From contig NZ_JNXG01000002.1 in NCBI RefSeq assembly GCF_000717025.1, positions 744,001 to 808,000 on the forward strand: a DNA stretch of 64,000 nt, written 5' to 3'. Under the pieces are notes generated by a model. The model was not told the DNA's origin, ran no database searches, and worked only from the letters and a program-made list of their open reading frames with translations. This DNA comes from Streptomyces atroolivaceus. GTDB taxonomy: Bacteria > Actinomycetota > Actinomycetes > Streptomycetales > Streptomycetaceae. Shown here one piece after another: positions 36,846 through 45,752 of the stretch. Every line of letters starts with the position of its first letter. The stretch's first letter is position 1. Made by a program: the position numbers and the translations under genes.

Positions 36846-37823
36846 ATGACTGCAACTCCTGCCCGCCGTGTCCTGCTCGCCGCACCCCGTGGCTACTGCG
36901 CGGGCGTGGACCGCGCCGTGATCGCCGTCGAGAAGGCCCTGGAGCAGTACGGTGCGCCGATCTACGTCCGTCACGAGATCGTGCACAACAAGTACGTCGT
37001 GCAAACGCTCGAGAAGAAGGGTGCGATCTTCGTCGACGTGACCGCGGAGGTGCCCGAGGGCTCCATCGTGATGTTCTCCGCGCACGGAGTCGCCCCGACC
37101 GTCCACGCGGAGGCCGCCGAGCGCAAGCTCGCCACCATCGACGCGACCTGCCCGCTGGTCACCAAGGTCCACAAGGAAGCCGTCCGCTACGCCAAGGAGG
37201 ACTACGACATCCTCCTGATCGGCCACGAGGGCCACGAGGAAGTCATCGGCACGAGCGGTGAGGCGCCCGACCACATCACACTGGTCGACGGCCCGGAGGA
37301 CGTGGCGAACGTCGAGGTCCGCGACGAGTCGAAGGTCGTCTGGCTCTCCCAGACCACACTCTCCGTCGACGAGACGATGGAGACCGTCGGCGCGCTCAAG
37401 CAGAAGTTCCCGAACCTTCTCTCCCCGCCGAGCGACGACATCTGCTACGCCACGCAGAACCGCCAGGTCGCGGTGAAGAAGCTGGCCGAGGACGCCGAGC
37501 TGGTCATCGTCGTCGGCTCGAAGAACTCCTCCAACTCGATCCGCATGGTCGAGGTCGCCCTGGACGCCGGTGCGCCCGCCGCCCATCTGGTGGACTTCGC
37601 CGACGAGATCGACGAGGCGTGGCTGCAGGGCGTCACCACGGTCGGCCTCACCTCGGGCGCCTCGGTGCCCGACGTACTGGTCGACGGCGTGCTGGAGTGG
37701 CTGGGCGAGCGGGGTTACGCGGACGTGGAGACGGTGAAGACCGCCGACGAGTCGATCACCTTCTCGCTCCCCAAGGAACTCCGCCGTGACCTTCGCGCGG
37801 AGGCCGCGGCGCTCTCCGAGTGA
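36846..37823 (+). CDS. ispH: 4-Hydroxy-3-methylbut-2-enyl diphosphate reductase
   Basis: The last enzyme of the MEP pathway makes isopentenyl and dimethylallyl diphosphate, which feed the prenyltransferase encoded at 1851. The 325-residue protein has the three cluster cysteines Cys18 (RGYCAGV), Cys102 (DATCPLV) and Cys200 (DDICYAT), with HEIVHN and [11 protein letters not shown]. Two ATGs, at 36837 ([11 protein letters not shown]) and 36846, are possible; neither has a strong ribosome-binding site and leaderless initiation cannot be excluded. It is divergent from the permease gene. Confidence 0.96.
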   Translation: MTATPARRVLLAAPRGYCAGVDRAVIAVEKALEQYGAPIYVRHEIVHNKYVVQTLEKKGAIFVDVTAEVPEGSIVMFSAHGVAPTVHAEAAERKLATIDATCPLVTKVHKEAVRYAKEDYDILLIGHEGHEEVIGTSGEAPDHITLVDGPEDVANVEVRDESKVVWLSQTTLSVDETMETVGALKQKFPNLLSPPSDDICYATQNRQVAVKKLAEDAELVIVVGSKNSSNSIRMVEVALDAGAPAAHLVDFADEIDEAWLQGVTTVGLTSGASVPDVLVDGVLEWLGERGYADVETVKTADESITFSLPKELRRDLRAEAAALSE

Positions 37824-37945
37824 CCCGGGTGGAGCCCGGTGCGCCCGCTCTGCGCGGAGTGACGCCGGGCGCCACCGCCGGTCCCACCGCCGCGGAGTGA
37901 CCCGGGCGCTCCCACCGGATCCCCCCTCCGGGGAGTGATCCGCGC
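37816..37945 (+). repeat. Four imperfect direct repeats after ispH
   Basis: The unit GGAGTGACCCGGGCG recurs, starting at the ispH stop codon (CCGAGTGACCCGGGTGG, about 37816). Further copies lie near 37855 (GCGGAGTGACGCCGGGCG), 37891 (GCGGAGTGACCCGGGCG) and 37929 (GGGGAGTGATCCGCG). The array spans the whole 145-base gap to ppgK. It is not a good inverted repeat. Confidence 0.6.
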
Positions 37946-37968
37946 CACCTGCCCGTACCGTGGACGGC

Positions 37969-38706
37969 ATGAAGATCTTCGGTGTGGACATCGGCGGTTC
38001 AGGGATCAAGGGTGCGCCCGTGGACCTGGACCGCGGAGAGCTGGCGCAGGAGCGCCACAAGGTACTGACACCTCACCCGGCCACGCCCGCGAGCGTGGCC
38101 GACGGTGTGGCCGAGGTCGTCGGGCACTTCGACTGGCAGGGGCCGGTCGGCATCACGTTCCCCGGAGTCGTCACCGGCGGCATCACCAGGACCGCGGCCA
38201 ACGTGGACAAGGGCTGGATCGACACGGACGCCCGGGCGCTCCTCAGCGACCGCATCGGGCAGCCCGTGACGATCCTCAACGACGCGGACGCCGCCGGAGT
38301 CGCCGAGATGACCTTCGGCGCGGGCCGCGGCCGCAAGGGCACGGTGATCATGCTGACCCTCGGTACGGGCATCGGAAGCGCGGTCTTCACCGGCGGGCAG
38401 CTGGTACCCAACACCGAGCTCGGCCACCTGGAGCTGCACGGCCACGACGCCGAGAAGCGCGCCTCCACGAAGGCCAAGGAGGACGAGGACCTGAGCTGGC
38501 ACCACTGGGCGCACCGGGTGCAGAAATACCTGGTCCACGTGGAGATGCTGTTCTCGCCCGAACTCTTCATCATCGGCGGGGGCGTCAGCCGCAAGGCGGA
38601 GAAGTTCCTGCCGCTCATCGAACACGTACGGGCCGAGATGGTCCCCGCCGAGCTGCAGAACAACGCGGGCATCGTCGGCGCGGCCATGGCGGCCGCAGGC
38701 AAGTAG
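37969..38706 (+). CDS. ppgK: Polyphosphate glucokinase
   Basis: This ROK-fold kinase phosphorylates glucose using inorganic polyphosphate or ATP. The 245-residue protein starts [20 protein letters not shown]. It has [11 protein letters not shown], the catalytic Asp in [14 protein letters not shown], and [12 protein letters not shown]. The glucose-binding [17 protein letters not shown] and the polyphosphate-enzyme-specific [13 protein letters not shown] follow. ATG at 37969 is the family start; an in-frame GTG lies nine bases earlier. Adjacent placement to ispH is conserved in Streptomyces. Confidence 0.96.
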   Translation: MKIFGVDIGGSGIKGAPVDLDRGELAQERHKVLTPHPATPASVADGVAEVVGHFDWQGPVGITFPGVVTGGITRTAANVDKGWIDTDARALLSDRIGQPVTILNDADAAGVAEMTFGAGRGRKGTVIMLTLGTGIGSAVFTGGQLVPNTELGHLELHGHDAEKRASTKAKEDEDLSWHHWAHRVQKYLVHVEMLFSPELFIIGGGVSRKAEKFLPLIEHVRAEMVPAELQNNAGIVGAAMAAAGK

Positions 38707-38709
38707 GAC

Positions 38710-39327
38710 CTACGCGCGGGGGCGGCGGGCGGCCCGGTCTGCCCGGTCGGCCCGGAGCAGGTGGCGCTGCCGCTCCCGCATCTGCCGGACCTTCCGTACG
38801 GTGGCGATGAGACCGGCGATGAGCGTGCCCCCGTACAGCCAGCCCGCGTGGACGGCGAGCGCGGTCACGACGGCCATCGCCTGTCCGCCGAAGCCGCCCG
38901 TGCCGCCCGCTACGGGGATCACGCCGACCGCGAAGGCGATGGGCACGATGATCGGGGCCGTGACCAGGTCGGCGGGCCGGACCCAGAGGGCGGTCAGGGC
39001 ACTGACGGGCAGGAACAGCAGCCCGTACACGAGTTCGGAACCGCCGAGAAGAAGCCGGTCCAGGCACGCCAGCAGGAACATGGCCAGCGCCGCGAAGAGT
39101 CCGGCGCCGATGCCGGTCAGCCGGGGGTTGGGGAATCGGCGCAGCGCCCTGACCACAGGCGGAACGCCGCCGGGCCGGGAACCCGGCGCCGGGCTCGTCA
39201 CCGGTGCGACCGCCACCGTCACCGGGTATGCGGCCGGGGCCGTGACCTCACCGAGGCCGCCGGGCTGGGCGGGCCGGCCCTGCGAGGGCTGCCTGCGCTG
39301 CGGGGTACGTGTCCTGTGCTGCTCCAC
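38710..39327 (-). CDS. DUF6542-type membrane protein
   Basis: The 205-residue protein has a disordered Pro/Gln/Arg N-terminus (to about 60) and four membrane helices: LTGIGAGLFAALAMFLLACL, LVYGLLFLPVSALTALWV, LVTAPIIVPIAFAVGVIPVA and AMAVVTALAVHAGWLYGGTLIAG. The C-terminus is strongly basic (RKVRQMRERQRHLLRADRADRAARRPRA). The family is common in Streptomyces and has no known function. It is convergent with ppgK, with only three bases between the stops. Confidence 0.8.
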   Translation of the reverse strand: MEQHRTRTPQRRQPSQGRPAQPGGLGEVTAPAAYPVTVAVAPVTSPAPGSRPGGVPPVVRALRRFPNPRLTGIGAGLFAALAMFLLACLDRLLLGGSELVYGLLFLPVSALTALWVRPADLVTAPIIVPIAFAVGVIPVAGGTGGFGGQAMAVVTALAVHAGWLYGGTLIAGLIATVRKVRQMRERQRHLLRADRADRAARRPRA

Positions 39328-39556
39328 CCCGACAACCTAGGTCGCCGGGTGCACTCTTTCGGGCGTTGGACACGCGCTTTGGGTGACCTTGGCGTTGCGT
39401 TCGATCCCACACGGCTGAAACAGGACCGTTCGGCCGTGGACGGGCCTCCGCCTCCGCACCCGTGACGGGCCGCCCGGCCCCGCCCGTAAACTGGAGAACC
39501 GGTCCACTCCCGGCCCGCCCGGACAGCCCCTCTCCTCACTCCAGGAAGTCGCCAAA

Positions 39557-40645
<1,089 letters not shown>

Positions 40646-40664
40646 CGACCAGTCAAGAAATGTG

Positions 40665-40690
40665 CCCGGCCCGCTTGTTGGTGGGTCGGG
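40665..40690 (+). terminator. Probable ychF terminator
   Basis: A 10-bp stem with two G-U pairs (40665-40674 with 40681-40690) and a 6-base loop lies 20 bases past the ychF stop. Confidence 0.5.
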
Positions 40691-40777
40691 TGCAGGCGTA
40701 CGTCCGCGTGGAGTCCTTGTGCCGCGAAGCGCTGAGGTGCTGGTGACGGGTCTGGTTGGTGCGACTGCGGTCGGCGT

Positions 40778-41170
40778 TCAGACTTTGACGACCTCTACGG
40801 CGGCGCCGCACAGGAGCGTCAGGTCCTCGGGGTCGGAGGTCAGGACGGTGACCGGCTGGGGTGCGGTGCGGGCGATGACGGCGAAGGCGGCGTCGACGGC
40901 GTACTTGTGGCCGTGGAGGCGGTGGCTGCGCAGGAGGGCTGCGGCCTGATCGGTGATCTCCTTGGTGACGTCGTGAACGTCGACGCGGGAGAGGACCCAC
41001 TTGATCCGGGCGGGGTGGATGCGCTCGTAGTCGGCCTCGAGGGTGGTCATGGCGCTTGTGGCCACGCGGATGCCTTCCTCCGATGCCGCTTGGATCAGGG
41101 CCATGACGGTGCGGTCCTTGCGGTAGAGCTTGGAGAGGCCTTCGCTGTCGAGCAGCAGGGTGCCGGGCAT
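40778..41170 (-). CDS. PIN-domain toxin (VapC-like)
   Basis: The 130-residue ribonuclease-fold protein has the four PIN acidic residues Asp8 (LLLDSEGL), Glu45 (TTLEADYER), Asp93 (YAVDAAFAVIA) and Asp113 (LTSDPEDL). Such toxins cleave tRNA or rRNA when released from their antitoxin. The ATG overlaps the antitoxin stop (ATGA), the usual coupling. The pair lies between two copies of a repeat derived from ychF and is probably a small acquired module. The gene looks intact. Confidence 0.9.
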   Translation of the reverse strand: MPGTLLLDSEGLSKLYRKDRTVMALIQAASEEGIRVATSAMTTLEADYERIHPARIKWVLSRVDVHDVTKEITDQAAALLRSHRLHGHKYAVDAAFAVIARTAPQPVTVLTSDPEDLTLLCGAAVEVVKV

Positions 41171-41421
41171 CAGGCTGCGGCCCCGCCGACCTGCCGGTGG
41201 TCATGGCGCAGCAGCGCGCGGGCGGCTTCGACCTCCTCGCGGGTGAGCTCGTCATTGTCGGTCGCGAAGTCGGCGACGATCTCCCGGAGCTTGTCCATGG
41301 CGACCCGTTGTTCGAGGGCTTCGGCGACGTAGGAGGAGAAACCGCCGGGCCCGACGTGGGCGCGTGCGGCTTCGGCGAGGTCCTCGGGCAGGCTGATCGA
41401 GTACTTCTTGCTACTGCTCAT
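41170..41421 (-). CDS. RHH-type antitoxin partner of the PIN toxin
   Basis: The 83-residue protein starts MSSSKKYSISLPEDLAEAARAHVG, a ribbon-helix-helix DNA-binding start. A helical toxin-neutralising tail follows (LREIVADFATDNDELTREEVEAARALLRHDHR). It precedes and overlaps the toxin gene. An ATG three codons upstream (41430) is possible. By family analogy it represses its own promoter together with the toxin. Confidence 0.88.
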   Translation of the reverse strand: MSSSKKYSISLPEDLAEAARAHVGPGGFSSYVAEALEQRVAMDKLREIVADFATDNDELTREEVEAARALLRHDHRQVGGAAA

Positions 41422-41625
41422 GGTGCCCATGCTACCGGTGGTCGTAAGTCTCTGGGTGTAAATGGTCGTGGCCGCGCGGACTGTGCGGACGGGTATCCGT
41501 CCGGTCCGCAGAGAGTCCGCAGGACACCCGTAGGCGCCCGTCGCAGGCCAGCGCGAGCCAACGGGGAAATGGCTGGTCAGGGCCCTAGACAGGGCTCCGC
41601 CGCAGGTCAGGGTCAGTCCGCAGGC

Positions 41626-41640
41626 GTTCCGCTTCAACGT
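41626..41640 (+). repeat. Right copy of 15-bp direct repeat (putative att)
   Basis: This copy is identical to 40627-40641. In the ychF frame it reads AFRFNV then TAG, so the duplicate would also restore a ychF C-terminus. It lies 205 bases upstream of the antitoxin start, and the remaining sequence from 41431 is non-coding. Confidence 0.6.
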
Positions 41641-41692
41641 GTAGCGAGTAATTACCATCACGTCGATGACCTGGCAGACATGCAGATCAGAA

Positions 41693-41720
41693 GGGGTCCG
41701 ACCTTTCGGGGTCGGGCCCC
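41693..41720 (+). terminator. Hairpin between toxin-antitoxin module and TIR fragment
   Basis: An 11-bp stem (41693-41703 with 41710-41720, one G-U pair) with a 6-base loop. A direct repeat of GTGCTGGGATG follows at 41731-41752. No gene is seen between 41641 and 41805. Confidence 0.45.
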
Positions 41721-41805
41721 TGGTTCGTTTCCGTGCTGGGATGGTGCTGGGATGCCTGACCGTCGTCACCTGTCATCACCTCTGGTCAGCCCTACCGTGC
41801 TGGGA

Positions 41806-42012
41806 CAGTGAGCGCGGGCCGATCACGGCGAGGAGCGCCTCTCACTCCTCCACCACCCTGACCAGTTCCACCGGGAAGCGGTGTCCGAACTCGATCGAGT
41901 TGCCGGCGAAGAAGATCCGCTCGCCGCCGAACCGCCGGGCGAGCTTCCGAGCGATCATGGTCGCTGCGGATTCCTCGTCGCCTGTGCGGTAGTTGACGAA
42001 GACGTCGGGCAT
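41806..42012 (-). pseudogene. TIR-domain protein, N-terminal fragment with in-frame stop
   Basis: From ATG 42012, preceded by AGGGAA, the frame reads MPDVFVNYRTGDEESAATMI, ARKLARRFGGERIFFAGNSI and EFGHRFPVELVRVVEE, then TGA at 41844-41842. Beyond the stop the same frame continues EALLAVIGPRS, which is the next conserved strand of actinobacterial TIR domains (EALLAVIGPRW). A Cys or similar codon has thus become TGA. TIR similarity then ends abruptly near 41806. In Streptomyces such TIR domains usually belong to multidomain immune or signalling proteins with NAD-cleaving activity. This copy is inactive. Confidence 0.8.
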
Positions 42013-42071
42013 GAAGGTTCCCTACGTGAGAGGAAGGCGGTGACGGTCGGCTGATCGACGCGTCGGTCGGC

Positions 42072-42183
42072 CGTGCTCAGGCCGACGGCCTCCGACTGAC
42101 TGGCGAGGGTGGACTGCTTCAGCAGCTGGCCAAGCGGCTGCTGGAGTCCGCGCTCCAGGGTGAGATCGCCGGCCACCTCCTCG
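42072..42183 (+). pseudogene. IS256-family transposase N-terminal fragment
   Basis: The plus-strand frame gives RAQADGLRLTGEGGLLQQLA then KRLLESALQGEIAGHL. This matches the conserved start of IS256-type transposases (LTGEGGLLQQLTKRLLESALEGEITDHLGYDKHD). The expected GYDKH block is replaced and the frame then closes. No start, DDE residues or terminal repeats remain. Confidence 0.7.
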
Positions 42184-42324
42184 GCATCCACCTGGACGAC
42201 GAAAAGCGTGAACCTCGCCAACGACGCCGGCACGGCCCTCGGTGACATCGTGTTCGTCAGGGATGCCGGCCTTGGCCCCTGCTCCCGTGCGACCGGCCCG
42301 GTGCCGCACTCGAAACGCAGGTCC

Positions 42325-42754
42325 GTGGCTCGTGATCGTGACAGATCCCTACCTGCGGTTTGGCTGCACCTGCTCGGCCCGTCCATGGAGGAGATCGAGC
42401 GGGGGCGGGGCGATCTGGCCTTGGCGCGCATCCGGGAGGACTGGACCAGCTGGCGCGGCCGAGCCGTCGAGCCCCTTGTCCGCGAGGCCCGGGACCCGTA
42501 CCAACGACGTCGAGATCGATATCGTCGGGGCGGACCGCGCCCCCATTGCCAAGGAACTGCTCTTCGTCGGCTCCATCAAGTGGCTGGAGCAGTCGCCCTT
42601 CGATCGGCACGACCTGGCAGCTCTCCATCGACACCGGGCTGCCCTCACTGGGGAACCTGTTCCAGTCGTGGCGGTCTCGCGCAGCGGAGTCGACTGTCCG
42701 GGGCTCGATGCCGCCTACGGCCCTGGCGATTTGCTGACCGCCTGGCCGCTGTGA
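42325..42754 (+). pseudogene. DUF234-type AAA ATPase, C-terminal fragment with frameshifts
   Basis: The sequence reads IVTDPYLRF in one frame. After what looks like a one-base loss near 42362 it continues in the next frame as WLHLLGPSMEEIERGRGDLA then LARIREDWTSWRGRAVEPLV. After a further deletion and shift near 42500 it reads RTNDVEIDIVGADRAPIAKE, LLFVGSIKWLEQSPFD and ends DAAYGPGDLLTAWPL. These are the C-terminal blocks of ATPases carrying the DUF234 nuclease-like domain. The N-terminal P-loop half is absent. Confidence 0.75.
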
Positions 42755-42824
42755 GTGGCGGGTGGCGGGCGACGCAAGGGAGGTGGGGAGCGCGATCAGA
42801 TGCGGTAGCGCGTGCGACGGCCGG

Positions 42825-43892
42825 TCAGCGTGGGAGAGCGCCCCTGCGGTCCGGCCGCGGCAGATGCGAAAGTGCGGTCGCCGTGTCGGTCGCGATGCGG
42901 GACGGTGCCGAGGGCGCCTGCGTGAAGGAGGCGTGGGGCGCTTCCACGGGCAGGGGCGGTATCGACGTGGGCGTGGACGCCGACGGCAGTCCCGCTGTCA
43001 GCGTGACGGATCCGATCCGTATCCCCACCGCTGCCGCGGCCCCCGGCTCGTGGTTCCCCGGCGGGTTTCCCGGATCGGGCTGGGGGGCGTCCCGGGTCAC
43101 GCGAGCGACGCGGTCCGGGGCCGGGGAGGGGGACGGTGCCTGCGGACGTTCCGGAGCCGGGCGGGGAGTGGAGAAGTCCGTGGCCGGGGCGGGGCGCAGC
43201 GCACCGGCGTCGGCCCTCGGAGGGTGGCCGTCCGGCCGGTCGGGGGGAGCGGCGGGCAGGGACAGTCCCACTGTGGCTGCCGTGACCGCGGCCGAGGCCG
43301 CCACTGCTGACCGGGTGGCCCCCGTGCGCGGGAACCTGCGTACGAACGTCCAGACGAGCATGGCCAGGACGAAGCTCCCGGCCAGGACATCACGCAACGA
43401 CCTTCTGGCCCTGGCGAGCAGGGACTCGGTCGCCCGGTAGCTCAGCCCCATGGCCCGGGCGACCTCTGTGACGTCGAGGTCCTGGGACCGGAGCCGCAGT
43501 GCCTCCGCCTGGCGGGCGGGCAGCAGTTCGTCGCTGAGGTCTGCCAGCCACCGGGCCTCTGCCCGGTCGCATGCCACTTCCTCGACCGGAAGGGGCTCGG
43601 CGGGAGCAGTGGAAGGGCTCGTGCTCAACTCCGCGTCGCGGGCGAGCTGACGGTGCCGTTCGGCGCACGCGCGTACGGTCGCGTGCCTGAGCCATGAGCG
43701 CACCCGGCCGTACTGGACGTTCTTGTCCTCCACCGCGCGGAGCATCGCTTCCTGGACGGCGTCCTCGGCCTCATCGGCGCTCGACGAACGGCGGCGTGCG
43801 ATCTCGAGCAGCTCGTCCCGGTGGCTCCAGACGAGCTCCCACCGGTTGCCCGGGCCGATCGGCCGACGAGTCGTGCGTGGGTGGTCCCTCAC
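42825..43892 (-). CDS. ECF sigma factor with C-terminal transmembrane and Pro/Ala-rich tail
   Basis: The 355-residue protein has sigma region 2 at about 15-85 (WSHRDELLEIARRRSSSADEAEDAVQEAMLRAVED) and region 4 at about 118-165 (LSDELLPARQAEALRLRSQDLDVTEVARAMGLSYRATESLLARARRSL). A hydrophobic segment follows (about 171-185, SFVLAMLVWTFVRRF) and a second Ala-rich one (about 195-214). The last 140 residues are Pro/Ala/Ser-rich and probably outside the cell. No separate anti-sigma gene is adjacent; the membrane tail may itself control activity. GGGGAGC precedes the GTG at 43892. It is downstream of the double-glycine-leader peptide gene on the same strand. Confidence 0.85.
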   Translation of the reverse strand: MRDHPRTTRRPIGPGNRWELVWSHRDELLEIARRRSSSADEAEDAVQEAMLRAVEDKNVQYGRVRSWLRHATVRACAERHRQLARDAELSTSPSTAPAEPLPVEEVACDRAEARWLADLSDELLPARQAEALRLRSQDLDVTEVARAMGLSYRATESLLARARRSLRDVLAGSFVLAMLVWTFVRRFPRTGATRSAVAASAAVTAATVGLSLPAAPPDRPDGHPPRADAGALRPAPATDFSTPRPAPERPQAPSPSPAPDRVARVTRDAPQPDPGNPPGNHEPGAAAAVGIRIGSVTLTAGLPSASTPTSIPPLPVEAPHASFTQAPSAPSRIATDTATALSHLPRPDRRGALPR

Positions 43893-44009
43893 GTTCCAAG
43901 CTCCCCGGACTGTGGTCTCGGGCTCTGTCGTGCGCTGATCACGGCGCCACACGGCCCCTATGCCCCACGACCTGTCCGGCATCGGGGGGCATACGGGCAC
44001 GGCGTCGGG

Positions 44010-44213
44010 TCAGGCCGAGAGCGTGGAGGCGGTCCCGAGCCCGGCGACACCCAGCCCGTCGGCGCCGACGGCGCCCGACAGCCCGGCGGAGAGCGAGGAG
44101 AGCGGCGTGTCGAGGGAGACCTCGCCTGCCAGGCCGGCGAAGACGCCACCGGACACGTTGTCCAGGTCCGCGTCGGTGATTTCCTGGGTCTGTATCTGGG
44201 GGGCGGAGCTCAT
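44010..44213 (-). CDS. Small peptide with double-glycine leader, cysteine-free core (RiPP-precursor-like)
   Basis: The 67-residue product has a leader MSSAPQIQTQEITDADLDNV ending SGG at 21-23. It matches the acidic EL/ITDxDLDxVSGG type used by double-glycine peptidases and some RiPP enzymes. The remaining 44 residues are Gly/Ala/Leu/Ser/Thr-rich, contain ten Ser/Thr and no Cys, so classical lanthionine rings cannot form. AAAGGA lies nine bases before the ATG at 44213. It is followed 117 bases later by the membrane-tailed ECF sigma gene; no modification enzyme, protease or transporter gene is adjacent. Similar Streptomyces peptides are annotated as type A2 lantipeptides without proof. Confidence 0.75.
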   Translation of the reverse strand: MSSAPQIQTQEITDADLDNVSGGVFAGLAGEVSLDTPLSSLSAGLSGAVGADGLGVAGLGTASTLSA

Positions 44214-44247
44214 GAGGTGAATTCCTTTCACGCTGATTCCGAACGGC

Positions 44248-44280
44248 CGAGGCCGACTCCGTCAGGACGGAGTGGCCTCG
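44248..44280 (-). promoter_or_regulatory. Leader hairpin upstream of the peptide gene
   Basis: CGAGGCC (44248-44254) pairs with GGCCTCG (44274-44280) and CTCCGTC (44257-44263) with GACGGAG (44266-44272), leaving a 2-base loop and a small bulge. This very stable stem would form in the leader RNA 35 bases before the peptide start and could attenuate or protect the transcript. Confidence 0.5.
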
Positions 44281-44350
44281 CCGTTGTCGCGGTCGGGGCC
44301 TCCGCGACGTGAAGGATGAAAGCACGTGGGCGCGTGGCGAGGCCACCCAC

Positions 44351-44376
44351 CCGACGGCCCCTCACCATGCATTTCC
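44351..44376 (-). promoter_or_regulatory. Possible ECF-type promoter for peptide/sigma genes
   Basis: On the minus strand GGAAAT (44376-44371) is followed 14 bases later by CGTCGG (44356-44351). This resembles the GGAAC/CGTC elements of Streptomyces ECF sigma promoters. If used, it would place the leader hairpin in the transcript and allow autoregulation by the encoded sigma factor. Confidence 0.35.
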
Positions 44377-44848
44377 CCATCGAAAAGCCGGTGCGGTCAC
44401 ATCGGTTCGTGGACCGGTACGTTTTCTTCACCTGAGCGGCCGACGGACGACGCGCCGGCCAGATCTTTACTCCGCCGCGAACGGGACATTCTGCGTGACG
44501 GGCACGAGGGGTTCGCTCCGCACATGGGGAGCCGTCGCAGGTGACGGGGCACCTGCGTGCGCCTTGTGGAGATCCGCCGCAGACAGCCGGGTCCGGCGCC
44601 CTGCGGGGGAGACCGGGCCCGGAATACCGGGCCCGCCGGCCCACGACCTCGCGTACCGGGCGGGACCGGAATACGGGGCCCGCCCGTCCTCGGCCTCGCG
44701 CCCCGGCTCCGCGTCGTGGTTGCTCATCGGCCGGAGGGCCGGAGTCGCCGTCCATTGCGCCGGGCGTGGGAATGCCCGTCACGCCTCCGCCGGAATCGGT
44801 ACGGGAGCGGCAGCCCGGCCGGCCGCGGAGCCCGGCCGGCCCCGAGTG
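44377..44848. other. Intergenic region with two tandem hairpins
   Basis: No gene was found. A perfect 9-bp inverted repeat (44614-44622 with 44627-44635, loop AATA) and a second 8-bp stem (44657-44664 with 44679-44686) share the core CCGGAATAC. They lie downstream of the minus-strand doxX-like gene and could terminate it. Confidence 0.5.
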
Positions 44849-45205
44849 TCACCAGGCGCCGCGGTGCGGCACGCCCAGGACGAGGGCGGCCGACGCGGTG
44901 ATCAGGAACGCGATACCGCCCACGATGTCGCGGGAGCCCACGCGCAGGTGGGCGATGATCGCGCCGGTGAAGTACAGCACGAGGCACGCGGCGGCGAGGG
45001 TTCCCAGCAGCGGCACGGCGAACCCGCCCAGCAGCCCGATGGTGCCCGCCGCGAGCAACGAGCCCAGTACCGGAACGTACTTCCTGGGTATGCCTTTCAT
45101 GTCCGCTTGGGTCTTGGGGAATTCATGCCCGATCAAGTACGTGACGGCGGCGGCACCGATGAAGACCGCGCCGAGAATGGTGACCGTGACGTAGGCGATG
45201 TACAC
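44849..45205 (-). CDS. DoxX-family membrane protein
   Basis: The 118-residue protein has four membrane helices: VYIAYVTVTILGAVFIGAAAVTYLI, YVPVLGSLLAAGTIGLLGGFAV, LGTLAAACLVLYFTGAIIAHLRV and DIVGGIAFLITASAALVLGV. The size and helix pattern fit DoxX/DoxX-like proteins. These are often tied to redox or oxidative-stress functions, but no activity is known for this one. The GTG at 45205 follows GGGGAGA. Upstream sequence that remains open has no coding character. Confidence 0.8.
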   Translation of the reverse strand: MYIAYVTVTILGAVFIGAAAVTYLIGHEFPKTQADMKGIPRKYVPVLGSLLAAGTIGLLGGFAVPLLGTLAAACLVLYFTGAIIAHLRVGSRDIVGGIAFLITASAALVLGVPHRGAW

Positions 45206-45752
45206 ATTCTCCCCGCTCTGTTGGGGCAGTGCTGCTGGTGCCCGTCGTGGGATGCCGTCGTCCGGATGACAAGCCGGCGACGCTACAGGTGACATCGGCT
45301 GGCCGCCGGGTGGGGCAGTGACCCGAAATCCTGGTAGCTGCTGCTCGACACCGCTACTGCATAACGTTGTTGGGGTCAAAAACGCTGCATGTGCGCTGAG
45401 ACCGTACGCGTCGGAACGGTGCGATATTCCGCCGTATTGCTTTTCTCGGCGGCATATCGCTTTGTGATCGATCCATGGAATGCGCCCTCGTGATGGCGAC
45501 CGATCCGGTAAGCCGCCTTGCGCGGGCCGGGAGAAACCGGCCTGCCGTGAGCAGGTGTTGATCGGGCCGTTCGGGCCGTTCAGGCCGATCGGCGAGAACG
45601 GCCCGCACTCCGCGCCGCCGTGTCATTTGTTCGAGGTGAGAGCCGCCGGTCCGGGGCCTGCGGAAGTGGCGGGAAATTGGCTCAGGACTTCGGCACACGG
45701 CCGACGGCGCCCACCCACCGCTGCGGAGGGCGAGGGCAAGGGGCGGCACCAC
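45206..45752. other. Non-coding region between DoxX and hydrolase genes
   Basis: No supported gene in 547 bases. The part around 45360-45480 is relatively AT-rich and is the likely doxX promoter region. A short run of GGGCCGTTC-type repeats lies near 45566-45605. Confidence 0.4.

Noticed and set aside
41690..41730. Possible tRNA near GGGGTCCGACC...GGTTCG
   Set aside because: The stem is a simple terminator-like hairpin. No acceptor, D or anticodon arms can be drawn.
43960..44220. 86-codon plus-strand frame opposite the double-glycine-leader peptide
   Set aside because: It has no ribosome-binding site and low-complexity sequence. The minus-strand peptide has a proper site and a leader motif.
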